From the NCBI GenBank assembly GCA_944384125.1, contig CALWSF010000028.1, positions 1 through 46,658 on the forward strand: a DNA stretch of 46,658 nt. Reading direction: 5' to 3'. The notes under the pieces were generated by a model. The model saw only the letters and a list, made by a program, of their open reading frames with translations, was not told where the DNA came from and did no database searches. This DNA comes from an uncultured Lachnospiraceae bacterium. Its GTDB lineage: Bacteria; Bacillota; Clostridia; Lachnospirales; Lachnospiraceae. Made by a program: the position numbers and the translations under genes. Each line of letters starts with the position of its first letter. The stretch's first letter is position 1. Below, piece after piece: positions 32,640 through 40,905 of the stretch.

Positions 32640-32710
32640 GAATACAGGAAAGTTTTTCTGCGCCAGAAGAGAATCTTTCCGGATTTTATGCAAAAGAGGT
32701 ATATGCTCCC

Positions 32711-33499
32711 ATGGATACATTTTTTCTTCATCTTCTGGAAAAAACAGCCTGGCCAATGATCCCGCCTCAGCCGGGTTCTCTCTTCCATATTACCTTTGCC
32801 GCTGCAGGTATTTTGTGCGCTGCTCTGGCTGCGTGGAAGCTGCGCCGCAGCTTCGGCCTGTGCCGCATCAGGATTCTGACAGTCTGCGGATTTATACTGG
32901 CCGTTTCCGAAATATACAAGCAGATGTTTCTCTATTATATTGTAAATGACAGACACTACGACTGGTGGTATTTTCCTTTTCAGCTCTGCAGTCTTCCCAT
33001 GTACCTGTGTCTTCTGCTGCCTGTTCTGTCCCGTTCGCTGCGTAAATTTTTATGCACATTTATGTATAGTTATAACCTTCTGGGCGCCGTTATGACATTC
33101 GTGGACCCCTCCGGTCTTATGCATTCCTACTGGACGCTGACACTTCATGGATTTCTGTGGCATATTCTTCTCATTTTTATCGGGCTTCTGATCGCTTTCT
33201 CCCGGACGGCAGATCCCTCCTTTTCCGGATTTCTATCAGCCACCGGAATCTTTCTCATCAGCTGCTGCATAGCCACTGCCATTAATATCCTGGCCCGCCC
33301 TCTGGGTAATCCCGATATGTTTTACATAAGCCCCTATTATCCCACAACACAGATTTTCTTTTCCGGGATTGCAGAACATTTTGGAATTATGGCAGGAAAC
33401 ATTTTCTACATCCTCTCCATCATCGCAGGCGCAGGACTGCTCCACGCACTGTACTCACGTACTGCGGCAAACAGAAAAAGACCGCGCTCCGGCAGATAA
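32711..33499 (+). CDS. YwaF/TMEM164-like integral membrane protein
   Basis: The 262-residue protein has about seven hydrophobic helices, the first at residues 25-45. Conserved-looking features are YDWWYFPFQLCSLPMYLCLLLP (about 84-105), GAVMTFVDPSGLMHSYWTLTLHGFLWHILL and NILARPLGNPDMFYISPYYPT. These match, from memory, the TIGR02206/YwaF family, related to TMEM164, a eukaryotic acyltransferase whose catalytic Cys lies in a similar position. An acyltransferase role here is only an inference. It is a single gene with a promoter and a terminator. GAGG lies 11 bases before ATG. Confidence 0.75.
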   Translation: MDTFFLHLLEKTAWPMIPPQPGSLFHITFAAAGILCAALAAWKLRRSFGLCRIRILTVCGFILAVSEIYKQMFLYYIVNDRHYDWWYFPFQLCSLPMYLCLLLPVLSRSLRKFLCTFMYSYNLLGAVMTFVDPSGLMHSYWTLTLHGFLWHILLIFIGLLIAFSRTADPSFSGFLSATGIFLISCCIATAINILARPLGNPDMFYISPYYPTTQIFFSGIAEHFGIMAGNIFYILSIIAGAGLLHALYSRTAANRKRPRSGR

Positions 33500-33507
33500 G
33501 CCCGTCC

Positions 33508-33550
33508 GCAGCCCGACTGAGCCAAAGTGCTCCCGGGCTGCTTTCTGCTT
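33508..33550 (+). terminator. Terminator of the YwaF-like gene
   Basis: GCAGCCCG (33508-33515) pairs with CGGGCTGC (33534-33541), followed by TTTCTGCTTCT. It lies between the converging YwaF-like and carB genes. Confidence 0.65.
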
Positions 33551-33602
33551 CTGCTAAAAAGCGCGGTCCTGTATTATTTAACCTTTTTATCCGATCTGTT
33601 TA

Positions 33603-36600
33603 CTACTGAATCTCTTTGTGGAAATCCTGAAGAGATTTTACCTCAAGATGTCCATTCTTCTTGATGCTCCGCAGAGCCTGAACTGTAGCCTTGGCTGCAG
33701 CCATGTTGGTAAAGTAAGGAATTTTTCCCTTTACGGCTGCCTTGCGGATATAACTGTCATCTCCCATTCCCTTCCGGTCGATAGGAGTATTAATAATGAT
33801 GTCTATCTCTTTATTGGTAATCTTATCAAGGATATTGGGACGTCCCTCGTTGATCTTTGCAACCTTGTCCGCCGGAAGTCCGGCTGCAACCATAATATCA
33901 CATGTCCGGCCTGTTCCCATCAGCTTGAAGCCGCACTCATAAAATCCTGTTGCAACCTCAATAAGCTCAGCCTTGTCTTTGTCATTGACACTCAGAAGAA
34001 CCGTTCCGGAATCCGGAAGTCTTGTCTGTGTCGCCTCCTGAGCCTTGTAGATAGCCTCACCCACATTTGTTGACATTCCCAGAACTTCTCCGGTAGAGCG
34101 CATCTCCGGTCCGAGAACCGGGTCAACCTCCGGGAACATTTTGAACGGGAACACCGGCATTTTCACGCCGTAATGCGGAATCTTCTTCTCTTTAAGCTCC
34201 GGTACCGGAGAAGGACGGCCGGTAAGATGGGAAGTCATAATATCTGTAGCCAGTTTTACCATCTTGATGTTGCATACTTTGGAAACCAGCGGAACTGTTC
34301 TCGATGCTCTCGGGTTGGCCTCCAGAACGTATACCTCCCCGTCCTCGATTGCATACTGCATATTCATAAGGCCAATTACATGCATTTCCTTTGCGATACG
34401 GCTTGTGTAATCACGGATTGTATCTACCTGATCCTTTGTAAGATTCCTGGACGGAAGGATGCAGGCGGAGTCTCCAGAATGGATACCAGCCAGCTCAATG
34501 TGCTCCATAACAGCCGGAACAAAAACATTTTCGCCGTCGCTGATGGCATCAGCCTCACACTCAGTAGCATGGTGCAGGAAGCGGTCAATCAGAATCGGAC
34601 GATCCGGCGTAACACCGACAGCCTCTTTCATATAATAAGTCAGCGCCTCATCGTCATGGACAACTTCCATTCCGCGTCCGCCCAGTACATAGGAAGGACG
34701 AACCATAACAGGATATCCAATCTGATTTGCAATCTTCAGAGCATCATCCACCGTTACCGCCATTCCGGACTCCGGCATAGGAATATGAAGCTTGTCCATC
34801 ATCGCCCGGAACAGATCTCTGTCCTCTGCCATATCAATGGTTTCAGGCGTTGTTCCCAGTATATTCACTCCGTATTTCTTCAGGTCAGCTGCCAGATTCA
34901 GAGGTGTCTGTCCGCCGAACTGAGCGATAACTCCCAGCGGCTTCTCCTTCTGATAGATGCTGAGAACATCCTCCAGAGTAAGCGGCTCGAAATACAGCTT
35001 GTCAGATGTATCATAGTCCGTGGATACCGTCTCCGGATTGCAGTTTACTATAATAGTCTCAAATCCCAGCTCTTTGAGTGCGATAGCCGCATGTACACAG
35101 CAGTAGTCAAATTCAATACCCTGACCGATACGGTTGGGGCCGCCGCCAAGAATCATAATCTTCTTCTTATCACTGCAGGGGCTCTCATCTTTAATATGGT
35201 AGCTGGAGTAATAATATGCGGAATCCGGCGTACCGCTTACATGAACGCCTTCCCAGCCTTCCACAATGCCGGCCTCTGTGCGGGCGTTGCGGATCTCTTC
35301 CTCTGCCACTCCCAGTATCTCGCTCAGATACTTGTCGGAAAAACCGTCCAGCTTTGCCTGGCGGAGAGCTTCGATATCCGGAACACGTCCTTTGTACTGA
35401 AGAAGAGCTTCTTCCTCTTCTACCAGTTCCTTCATCTGCTGAATGAAGTAAGTCTTTATTTTTGTAAGCTCTTCCAGCTCTTCTACCGTTGCGCCCTTGC
35501 GCAGTGCCTCATACATGATGAACTGACGCTCGCTTGTCGGCACATGAAGCATGGAAAGAAGTTCCTTTTTGGTTTTCTGCGCAAAGTCCTTTGCATGGCC
35601 CAGACCGTAACGACCTCTCTCCAGGCTTCGGATAGCCTTCTGGAATGCTTCCTTGTAAGTCTTTCCGATACTCATGACTTCGCCCACAGCCTTCATCTGA
35701 GTACCGAGCTTGTCCTCTGAACCTTTGAATTTTTCAAAAGCCCAGCGTGCGAATTTAATTACGATATAGTCGCCTGACGGTGCATATTTATCCAGTGTTC
35801 CGTATTTTCCGCAGGGTATTTCATCCAGCGTCATTCCCGTTGCCAGCATAGCGGATACAAGGGCAATGGGGAATCCTGTCGCCTTGGAAGCAAGTGCCGA
35901 TGAACGTGAAGTTCTCGGATTGATCTCAATAACAATGTCTCTGTCTGTCTTCGGATCATGAGCCCACTGTACGTTGGTTCCGCCGATAACCTGTATCGCC
36001 TCAACAATCTTGTAGGATTTCTCCTGGAGACGTTTCTGAACTTCTTCCGAAATAGTAAGCATGGGCGCTGAACAGAAAGAATCGCCGGTGTGAACACCCA
36101 GGGGATCAATATTTTCAATGAAGCAGACCGTAATCATATTGTTCTTTGCATCACGGACAACCTCAAGCTCCAGCTCCTCCCAGCCGAGAATAGATTCCTC
36201 TACCAGAACCTGTCCTACCATACTCGCCTGAAGACCGCGGGCGCAGACTGTCTTAAGCTCCTCGACATTGTATACGAGTCCGCCGCCTTCTCCGCCCATG
36301 GTATATGCGGGACGCAGAACAACAGGATACCCCAGACGATCCGCGATAGCAAGTGCATCATCAACACTGTATGCCACTTCACTTCTGGCCATATCGATTC
36401 CCAGGCTCTCCATCGTATGCTTGAACTCGATTCGATCTTCGCCTCTCTCAATAGCGTCAACCTGCACGCCTATAACCTTAACATTATATTTATCAAGAAC
36501 ACCTGCAGATGCCAGCTCCGAGCAAAGATTAAGTCCTGACTGTCCTCCCAGATTCGGAAGCAGGGCGTCGGGACGTTCTTTCTCAATGATCTGTGTCAGT

Positions 36601-36815
36601 CTCTCCACATTGAGCGGTTCAATGTAAGTCACATCTGCCGTCTCAGGATCCGTCATGATCGTAGCCGGATTGGAATTGACCAGAACAATTTCGTATCCAA
36701 GTTTTCTTAAAGCCTTGCAGGCCTGTGTTCCCGAATAATCGAACTCGCATGCCTGACCAATGATAATCGGGCCAGAACCGATAATCATCACTTTGTGAAT
36801 GTCGTTTCTCCTCAT
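33603..36815 (-). CDS. carB: Carbamoyl-phosphate synthase large subunit
   Basis: The enzyme makes carbamoyl phosphate from bicarbonate, glutamine-derived ammonia and two ATP, for pyrimidines and arginine. The 1,070-residue length is normal. The first half (residues 1 to about 400) has IGSGPIIIGQACEFDYSG and a full ATP-grasp domain (GYPVVLRPAYTMGGEGGGLV, EINPRTSRSSALASKATGFP). The second half repeats these (GGGPNRIGQGIEFDYCC near 560, GYPVMVRPSYVLGGRGMEVV, LEANPRASRTVPLVSKV). The C-terminal methylglyoxal-synthase-like domain from about 940 is the allosteric part. GGGAG is 5 bases before ATG. The small subunit carA is not next to it, which is unusual. Its leader holds a terminator-like hairpin. 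Confidence 0.97.
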   Translation of the reverse strand: MRRNDIHKVMIIGSGPIIIGQACEFDYSGTQACKALRKLGYEIVLVNSNPATIMTDPETADVTYIEPLNVERLTQIIEKERPDALLPNLGGQSGLNLCSELASAGVLDKYNVKVIGVQVDAIERGEDRIEFKHTMESLGIDMARSEVAYSVDDALAIADRLGYPVVLRPAYTMGGEGGGLVYNVEELKTVCARGLQASMVGQVLVEESILGWEELELEVVRDAKNNMITVCFIENIDPLGVHTGDSFCSAPMLTISEEVQKRLQEKSYKIVEAIQVIGGTNVQWAHDPKTDRDIVIEINPRTSRSSALASKATGFPIALVSAMLATGMTLDEIPCGKYGTLDKYAPSGDYIVIKFARWAFEKFKGSEDKLGTQMKAVGEVMSIGKTYKEAFQKAIRSLERGRYGLGHAKDFAQKTKKELLSMLHVPTSERQFIMYEALRKGATVEELEELTKIKTYFIQQMKELVEEEEALLQYKGRVPDIEALRQAKLDGFSDKYLSEILGVAEEEIRNARTEAGIVEGWEGVHVSGTPDSAYYYSSYHIKDESPCSDKKKIMILGGGPNRIGQGIEFDYCCVHAAIALKELGFETIIVNCNPETVSTDYDTSDKLYFEPLTLEDVLSIYQKEKPLGVIAQFGGQTPLNLAADLKKYGVNILGTTPETIDMAEDRDLFRAMMDKLHIPMPESGMAVTVDDALKIANQIGYPVMVRPSYVLGGRGMEVVHDDEALTYYMKEAVGVTPDRPILIDRFLHHATECEADAISDGENVFVPAVMEHIELAGIHSGDSACILPSRNLTKDQVDTIRDYTSRIAKEMHVIGLMNMQYAIEDGEVYVLEANPRASRTVPLVSKVCNIKMVKLATDIMTSHLTGRPSPVPELKEKKIPHYGVKMPVFPFKMFPEVDPVLGPEMRSTGEVLGMSTNVGEAIYKAQEATQTRLPDSGTVLLSVNDKDKAELIEVATGFYECGFKLMGTGRTCDIMVAAGLPADKVAKINEGRPNILDKITNKEIDIIINTPIDRKGMGDDSYIRKAAVKGKIPYFTNMAAAKATVQALRSIKKNGHLEVKSLQDFHKEIQ

Positions 36816-36957
36816 CTTTTCTCCCTCTCATTGTCTGCGGTTTATGTTTTCAAAAAGCGGCCTGCCGGAAATTGACACAGCAAAACGCCGCATAATACTG
36901 CGGCGCTTCTCACGTCTGTGGCTTTCCCTCTTCGCCACAAGCCCCCAGTAAGCCATT
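36816..36957 (-). promoter_or_regulatory. Structured carB leader with terminator-like hairpin
   Basis: The leader of about 140 bases contains GTGGC-N11-GCCAC, then CGCCGCA/TGCGGCG (36896-36902 with 36909-36915) followed on the minus strand by TTTTGC. A later GGCCGC could pair with the same GCGGC arm, giving an alternative fold. This suggests attenuation, but I could not match it to PyrR sites or a known riboswitch. Confidence 0.45.
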
Positions 36958-36963
36958 ATCAGC

Positions 36964-36992
36964 ATTATAATAGAAAAGTGTTTTCTTGTAAA
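36964..36992 (-). promoter_or_regulatory. Predicted carB promoter
   Basis: TTTACA (36987-36992) and a perfect TATAAT (36964-36969) on the minus strand are 17 bases apart. Confidence 0.7.
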
Positions 36993-37044
36993 CCCGATTT
37001 TTTACATTTTTCTCTTTTTTTCTCTTTCATTTTTTTTAATACTG

Positions 37045-37053
37045 TGCTATACT
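37045..37053 (+). promoter_or_regulatory. Extended -10 promoter of the DUF3842 gene
   Basis: TGCTATACT at 37045-37053 is an extended -10 element. The -35 region is T-rich and weak. The transcript start would be about 140 bases before the ATG at 37201. Confidence 0.45.
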
Positions 37054-37200
37054 GGTAAAGATATACTGGGGTATTATTTCTAAAGGATTTTCACATCGGA
37101 AAGAAGTCACATCCTCCTCTTTTCCATGACTGTAAAATTAATATTTAAGAAAGAATGCTGACTGCTTTCTGAATTTCAGAAGGGAATTGAAACAGATAAG

Positions 37201-37629
37201 ATGAAGATACTTGTTATTGACGGACAGGGCGGCCGTATGGGAAAAGCCCTGGTAGAACAAATCCGCACACTGTGCCCAAAGCAGCCGATTATCGCAATCG
37301 GGACAAACAGCACCGCAACCGCAGCCATGATGAAGGCCGGAGCTGAAGCAGGCGCTACAGGAGAAAATCCTATCATTGTAAACAGCCGGGATGCAGATCT
37401 GATTGTGGGTCCCGTTGGCATCGTGATTGCGGATTCTCTGCTAGGCGAAATCACTCCTGCCATGGCAGCAGCGATCGGTTCCAGCCCTGCTCACAAGATT
37501 CTGCTCCCTGCCAGCGGCTACCGTCACTGCCGTCACACACTGATCGGATGCGGAAACGAACCGCTTGGCACTTACATCCGCCAGGCAGGCGAAGCCGTTT
37601 CCCGCTTTATTTCACAGGGTGCCGTCTGA
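37201..37629 (+). CDS. DUF3842 family protein
   Basis: The 142-residue protein starts MKILVIDGQGGRMGKALVEQ, a nucleotide-binding-like glycine loop (DGQGGRMG), and continues with Ala/Gly-rich strands (VGPVGIVIADSLLGEITPAMAAAIGSSPAHKILLP). RHCRHTLIGCG near 102-112 has two His and two Cys that could bind metal. This pattern is the clostridial DUF3842 family, whose function I cannot state. It is a single gene, divergent from carB and convergent with ribF. Confidence 0.75.
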   Translation: MKILVIDGQGGRMGKALVEQIRTLCPKQPIIAIGTNSTATAAMMKAGAEAGATGENPIIVNSRDADLIVGPVGIVIADSLLGEITPAMAAAIGSSPAHKILLPASGYRHCRHTLIGCGNEPLGTYIRQAGEAVSRFISQGAV

Positions 37630-37671
37630 CACCCCAGTCACATAGGAACTATTCCGGAGACGCTCTGCCGT

Positions 37672-38604
37672 TTATGAACGCTCTGTGCTTTCATGCAGCC
37701 TTCTTCCGGTCTCCTTATCCGAAAGAACCTGTCTCTTCAGTGCATCAACACTGTCAAACCGGACCTCCGGTCTCAGAAAATCAATAAGCTGGACCTCGAT
37801 CCATCTGCCGTAAAGATTCTCATTCAAATCGTAAATATATGTCTCCACCCCGACAGGATGTACCCCGTCGATGGTAGGCTTTCTTCCGATATTCGTAATA
37901 CTGTTATAGACAGAACCATCAATCACAGTACGGGACAGGTAAACACCAAATGCCGGCAGATGTTTCTGCGGCCCCGGCTCAACATTTACCGTCGGAAATC
38001 CCAGGGTTGAGCCCAGGTGATTGCCGTGAATTACCTGACCGTGAACCATATAATTATATCCCAGGAGCTCATTGGCTTTCCGGACATTTCCTTTTGCCAG
38101 CTCTTCCCGGATGTATGTGCTGCTGATTTCACGTTTACCGTCTTTTGCCTTCTCCACTACAACCATCTCATACCCGTAGCATGAAGAAAGCTTTTCGAGA
38201 AGTTTCACATCGCCTCTTCTCTGGTAGCCGAAATGAAAGTCTGTCCCCGATACAATGGCTTTTGCATGCATCTGTCCCACCAGAATATGCTCTACAAACT
38301 CCTCCGGCTGCAGATGAGCCACCTCCTGATTAAACGGATACTCCACCAGATAGTCAACACCTGCCTGCTCCAGGTTGTCCCGACGCTCTGCATTGGTGGT
38401 AATCATTGTCTGCAGTGTTCCCCGCATCAGAGTTCCCGGCGCCGTTTCAAATGTAAAGACAGCCGGCGCATACCCTTTTTCCCGAAATCGGAACACTTCC
38501 TCCAGAAGCTTTCTGTGGCCCCTGTGAAGTCCGTCAAATTTCCCCAGCGTTACGGCTGTCGTCTCTTCTATATGAAATTCTCTGGTTCCGGCAATATACT
38601 GCAT
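37672..38604 (-). CDS. ribF: Riboflavin kinase / FAD synthetase
   Basis: The bifunctional enzyme makes FMN and then FAD. The ATG at 38604 (MQYIAGTREFHIEETTAVTL) has GGGAGGAG 6 bases before it and lies 1 base past the truB stop, giving 310 residues. The N-terminal FAD synthetase half carries LGKFDGLHRGHRKLL (about 20-34) and the SSTYIREELAKGNV motif near 157. The kinase half carries HGNHLGSTLGFPTVNV (about 190-205). It is the last gene of the rimP operon; no clear terminator was found before the convergent DUF3842 gene. Confidence 0.95.
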   Translation of the reverse strand: MQYIAGTREFHIEETTAVTLGKFDGLHRGHRKLLEEVFRFREKGYAPAVFTFETAPGTLMRGTLQTMITTNAERRDNLEQAGVDYLVEYPFNQEVAHLQPEEFVEHILVGQMHAKAIVSGTDFHFGYQRRGDVKLLEKLSSCYGYEMVVVEKAKDGKREISSTYIREELAKGNVRKANELLGYNYMVHGQVIHGNHLGSTLGFPTVNVEPGPQKHLPAFGVYLSRTVIDGSVYNSITNIGRKPTIDGVHPVGVETYIYDLNENLYGRWIEVQLIDFLRPEVRFDSVDALKRQVLSDKETGRRLHESTERS

Positions 38605-38605
38605 T

Positions 38606-39526
38606 TTACTCTCCTCCCAGAAAAATTTTCTTTGGTTTCCACTGTTTTCTGTCGCTGCGGTATTCATAAATTCCGATAAACTCATTCCGGCTGTCGTAAA
38701 CCCTAAGCCATCCTTCCGGTCCCTCTGTTTTGCAGGCAGACCTCATGGAATAAAAAGCCGCAGAAAACGGATTTCCATTCCGGATAAGCCGGTCAAGGTT
38801 CTCATTGTCTGAAACAAGTCCCGGACATTCTGCAAACACTTCATCTACAGGAAGAATCCATTTTTCCAGGTTTCCTTCTTCCTTTAACTGCTGAACCTGC
38901 GCCAGTGTAAGACTCTCCGAAATATCAAATCTGCCCACGCGGATACGCTTCAAGTGTTCCATGCAGCCTCCGCAGCCCAGACGTTCTCCTATATCATGAC
39001 AAAGTGTGCGGATATACGTTCCCTTCGAACATGTAACTGTCATTTCAACACGCGGCAGTTCTGTCTTTTCCAGAACAAGATCATAAATTTCTACCGGCCT
39101 TGCCTCTCGGGAAATCTCTTTTCCCTCCCGCGCCAGCTCATAAAGTTTTTTTCCATTTACCTTTATGGCTGAATACATTGGCGGTATCTGCATATATGTT
39201 CCCACAAACCCGCCTGCAACTCTGCGGATTTCATCCTCCGATATACCGTCTGTTTTTCTCTCTTCCAGAATTCTTCCCGTTGTATCCTGGGTATCTGTCT
39301 CGACCCCCAGCAGCAGCACAGCCCGGTAAGTTTTTACTTTATCAGTCAGAAGCTCACAAAGTCTGGTCCCTTTTCCGAGGCATACCGGGAGCACTCCCTC
39401 CGCAGCCGGATCGAGTGTCCCAGTATGACCTATCTTTTTCTGCCGGAGAATCCCTCTCAGTTTCGCAACTACATCATGGGATGTATAGCCCGGCTCCTTA
39501 TAGATATTAATTATTCCGTCAATCAT
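38606..39526 (-). CDS. truB: tRNA pseudouridine synthase B
   Basis: TruB converts U55 of tRNAs to pseudouridine. The 306-residue protein has the catalytic motif GHTGTLDPAAEGVLPVCLG with Asp near residue 38. YRAVLLLGVETDTQDTTGRI, SAIKVNGKKLYELAREG and CSKGTYIRTLCHDIG are the other family motifs. The end (GWLRVYDSRNEFIGIYEYR) is the short C-terminal domain. It overlaps nrnA by four bases and is followed by ribF after one base. Confidence 0.96.
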   Translation of the reverse strand: MIDGIINIYKEPGYTSHDVVAKLRGILRQKKIGHTGTLDPAAEGVLPVCLGKGTRLCELLTDKVKTYRAVLLLGVETDTQDTTGRILEERKTDGISEDEIRRVAGGFVGTYMQIPPMYSAIKVNGKKLYELAREGKEISREARPVEIYDLVLEKTELPRVEMTVTCSKGTYIRTLCHDIGERLGCGGCMEHLKRIRVGRFDISESLTLAQVQQLKEEGNLEKWILPVDEVFAECPGLVSDNENLDRLIRNGNPFSAAFYSMRSACKTEGPEGWLRVYDSRNEFIGIYEYRSDRKQWKPKKIFLGGE

Positions 39527-40503
39527 TTGCCTTCTATACCCTCATGCTCATCCATCTGGCGCAGGATATGTTCTGTCAGGTTGTTCATCACATCATGCAC
39601 ACTTCCCTGTATTGTGCAGCCGGCAGCCCGGATATGACCGCCTCCGCCGAAATAAGCCGCGATACGGCTCACATCCACATACTGATTCGAGCGCATGCTG
39701 ACCTTGAATTCATGAAAAGATTTCTCATATATGAATACGGCGCACTCCACACCCTCTGTTACTCTGAGCTGGTCAATAACACCGTCCAGATCATTGGAAT
39801 CGGCTCCATAAAAATCCAGGTCTTTCCGGCGCAGTGCACTGAAAATACATCTGCCGTCCAGGACAAGGATACTCTCCAGAAGCGCCCTTCCCAGTATCTG
39901 GTTCTGGACATATGTTTTTCTGTAAAAACTGTCATCTATAATCCGGGCGCTGTCCAGTCCCTTATCCAGGAGCGCTCCTGCAATTTCCATGGTTCTTCGC
40001 GAAGTGGAGCTGTACTTAAAAACACCCGTATCATGAACAATTCCCGTATACAGACATTCTGCCGTGCTGAGGCTTATTCTGTCGTATTCAAGAAGACTGT
40101 AAAGAACCTCGCTGCAGGAGCTTGCTTCCGGCACGATCAGATTTGTTTCAGCAAAACCGCCGTTTGTCCGATGATGATCGATGCAGAGTGTCCTGCCCGC
40201 ATTCTCAAACAGACTTCCAAACTGTCCCAGTCTGTCAGGATCACTGCAGTCCATGGTAATACACAAATCAAACTTCTTCTCCCCGGAAATTTCAGTCCGC
40301 ACTGCATCGAAATGGTTTAAGCAGGAGAATTTGGAGGAGGGAGAATCAAGATAGATCTCCGTCTCCAGTGAAGGATAATTTTCTGCCAGGTAATTATAAA
40401 GTCCCAGACAGGTTCCGACACAATCTCCGTCCGGATGTATATGCCCCAGAAGTACGACGCGTTCCGTATTTTCCAGAGCATCCGTTAACACATTTTTATT
40501 CAT
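39523..40503 (-). CDS. DHH-family phosphoesterase, NrnA-like
   Basis: The 326-residue product from ATG 40503 (MNKNVLTDALENTERVVLLG) belongs to the RecJ-like DHH group. HIHPDGDCVGTCLGLYNYL (about 21-39), LCIDHHRTNGGFAETNL (DHH motif near 112-128) and the DHHA1 end GGGGHIRAAGCTI (about 296-308) are all seen. In Firmicutes the gene between rbfA and truB is NrnA, which degrades nanoRNAs, and pAp or pApA in some species. It overlaps rbfA at its start and truB at its end, as usual in the cluster. Confidence 0.92.
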   Translation of the reverse strand: MNKNVLTDALENTERVVLLGHIHPDGDCVGTCLGLYNYLAENYPSLETEIYLDSPSSKFSCLNHFDAVRTEISGEKKFDLCITMDCSDPDRLGQFGSLFENAGRTLCIDHHRTNGGFAETNLIVPEASSCSEVLYSLLEYDRISLSTAECLYTGIVHDTGVFKYSSTSRRTMEIAGALLDKGLDSARIIDDSFYRKTYVQNQILGRALLESILVLDGRCIFSALRRKDLDFYGADSNDLDGVIDQLRVTEGVECAVFIYEKSFHEFKVSMRSNQYVDVSRIAAYFGGGGHIRAAGCTIQGSVHDVMNNLTEHILRQMDEHEGIEGK

Positions 40504-40888
40504 CTTTATTATCATCTCCCGAGTCCCGGTCTTTCAGTCCCTCTGTTACCTCGTCAATGAGACGTGTCATATGGACACCGTATTCGATTGACTGATCAAG
40601 AACAAATGTTATCTCCGGCGTATTTCTGAGATTGATACGTCGGGCAAGCTGGGTGCGAATGAACCCCACCGCACTCTTCAGGCCCTGTATCGTATCCTTT
40701 GCCGCCTCTTCGCTGCCCAGCACACTGATATATGCCCTGCAGAATTTCAGATCCGGCGTAACTTCTGCCGAGACAACGGTTGTCATGGGATGAATGCGCG
40801 GATCCTTCAGTTCACGGCTGATAATCTCACTCAGCTCCTTCTGGACCTCGCTGTTTATCCTCGTATTTTTAATACTGTTTTTGCGCAT
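40496..40888 (-). CDS. rbfA: 30S ribosome-binding factor A
   Basis: RbfA helps late maturation of 16S rRNA in the 30S subunit. The 130-residue protein has a KH-like fold with typical strands (KNTRINSEVQKELSEIISRELKDPRIHPMTTVVSAEVTPDLKFCRAYISVLG) and the family end FVLDQSIEYGVHMTRLIDEV. The C-terminal tail is acidic (DRDSGDDNKDE). It lies 17 bases after infB and overlaps nrnA. Confidence 0.96.
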   Translation of the reverse strand: MRKNSIKNTRINSEVQKELSEIISRELKDPRIHPMTTVVSAEVTPDLKFCRAYISVLGSEEAAKDTIQGLKSAVGFIRTQLARRINLRNTPEITFVLDQSIEYGVHMTRLIDEVTEGLKDRDSGDDNKDE

Positions 40889-40905
40889 CGCTGACGCCTC
40901 ACTTT

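Noticed and set aside
34173-35720. 515-codon plus-strand open frame opposite carB
   Set aside because: Shadow of a highly conserved core enzyme; no support of its own.
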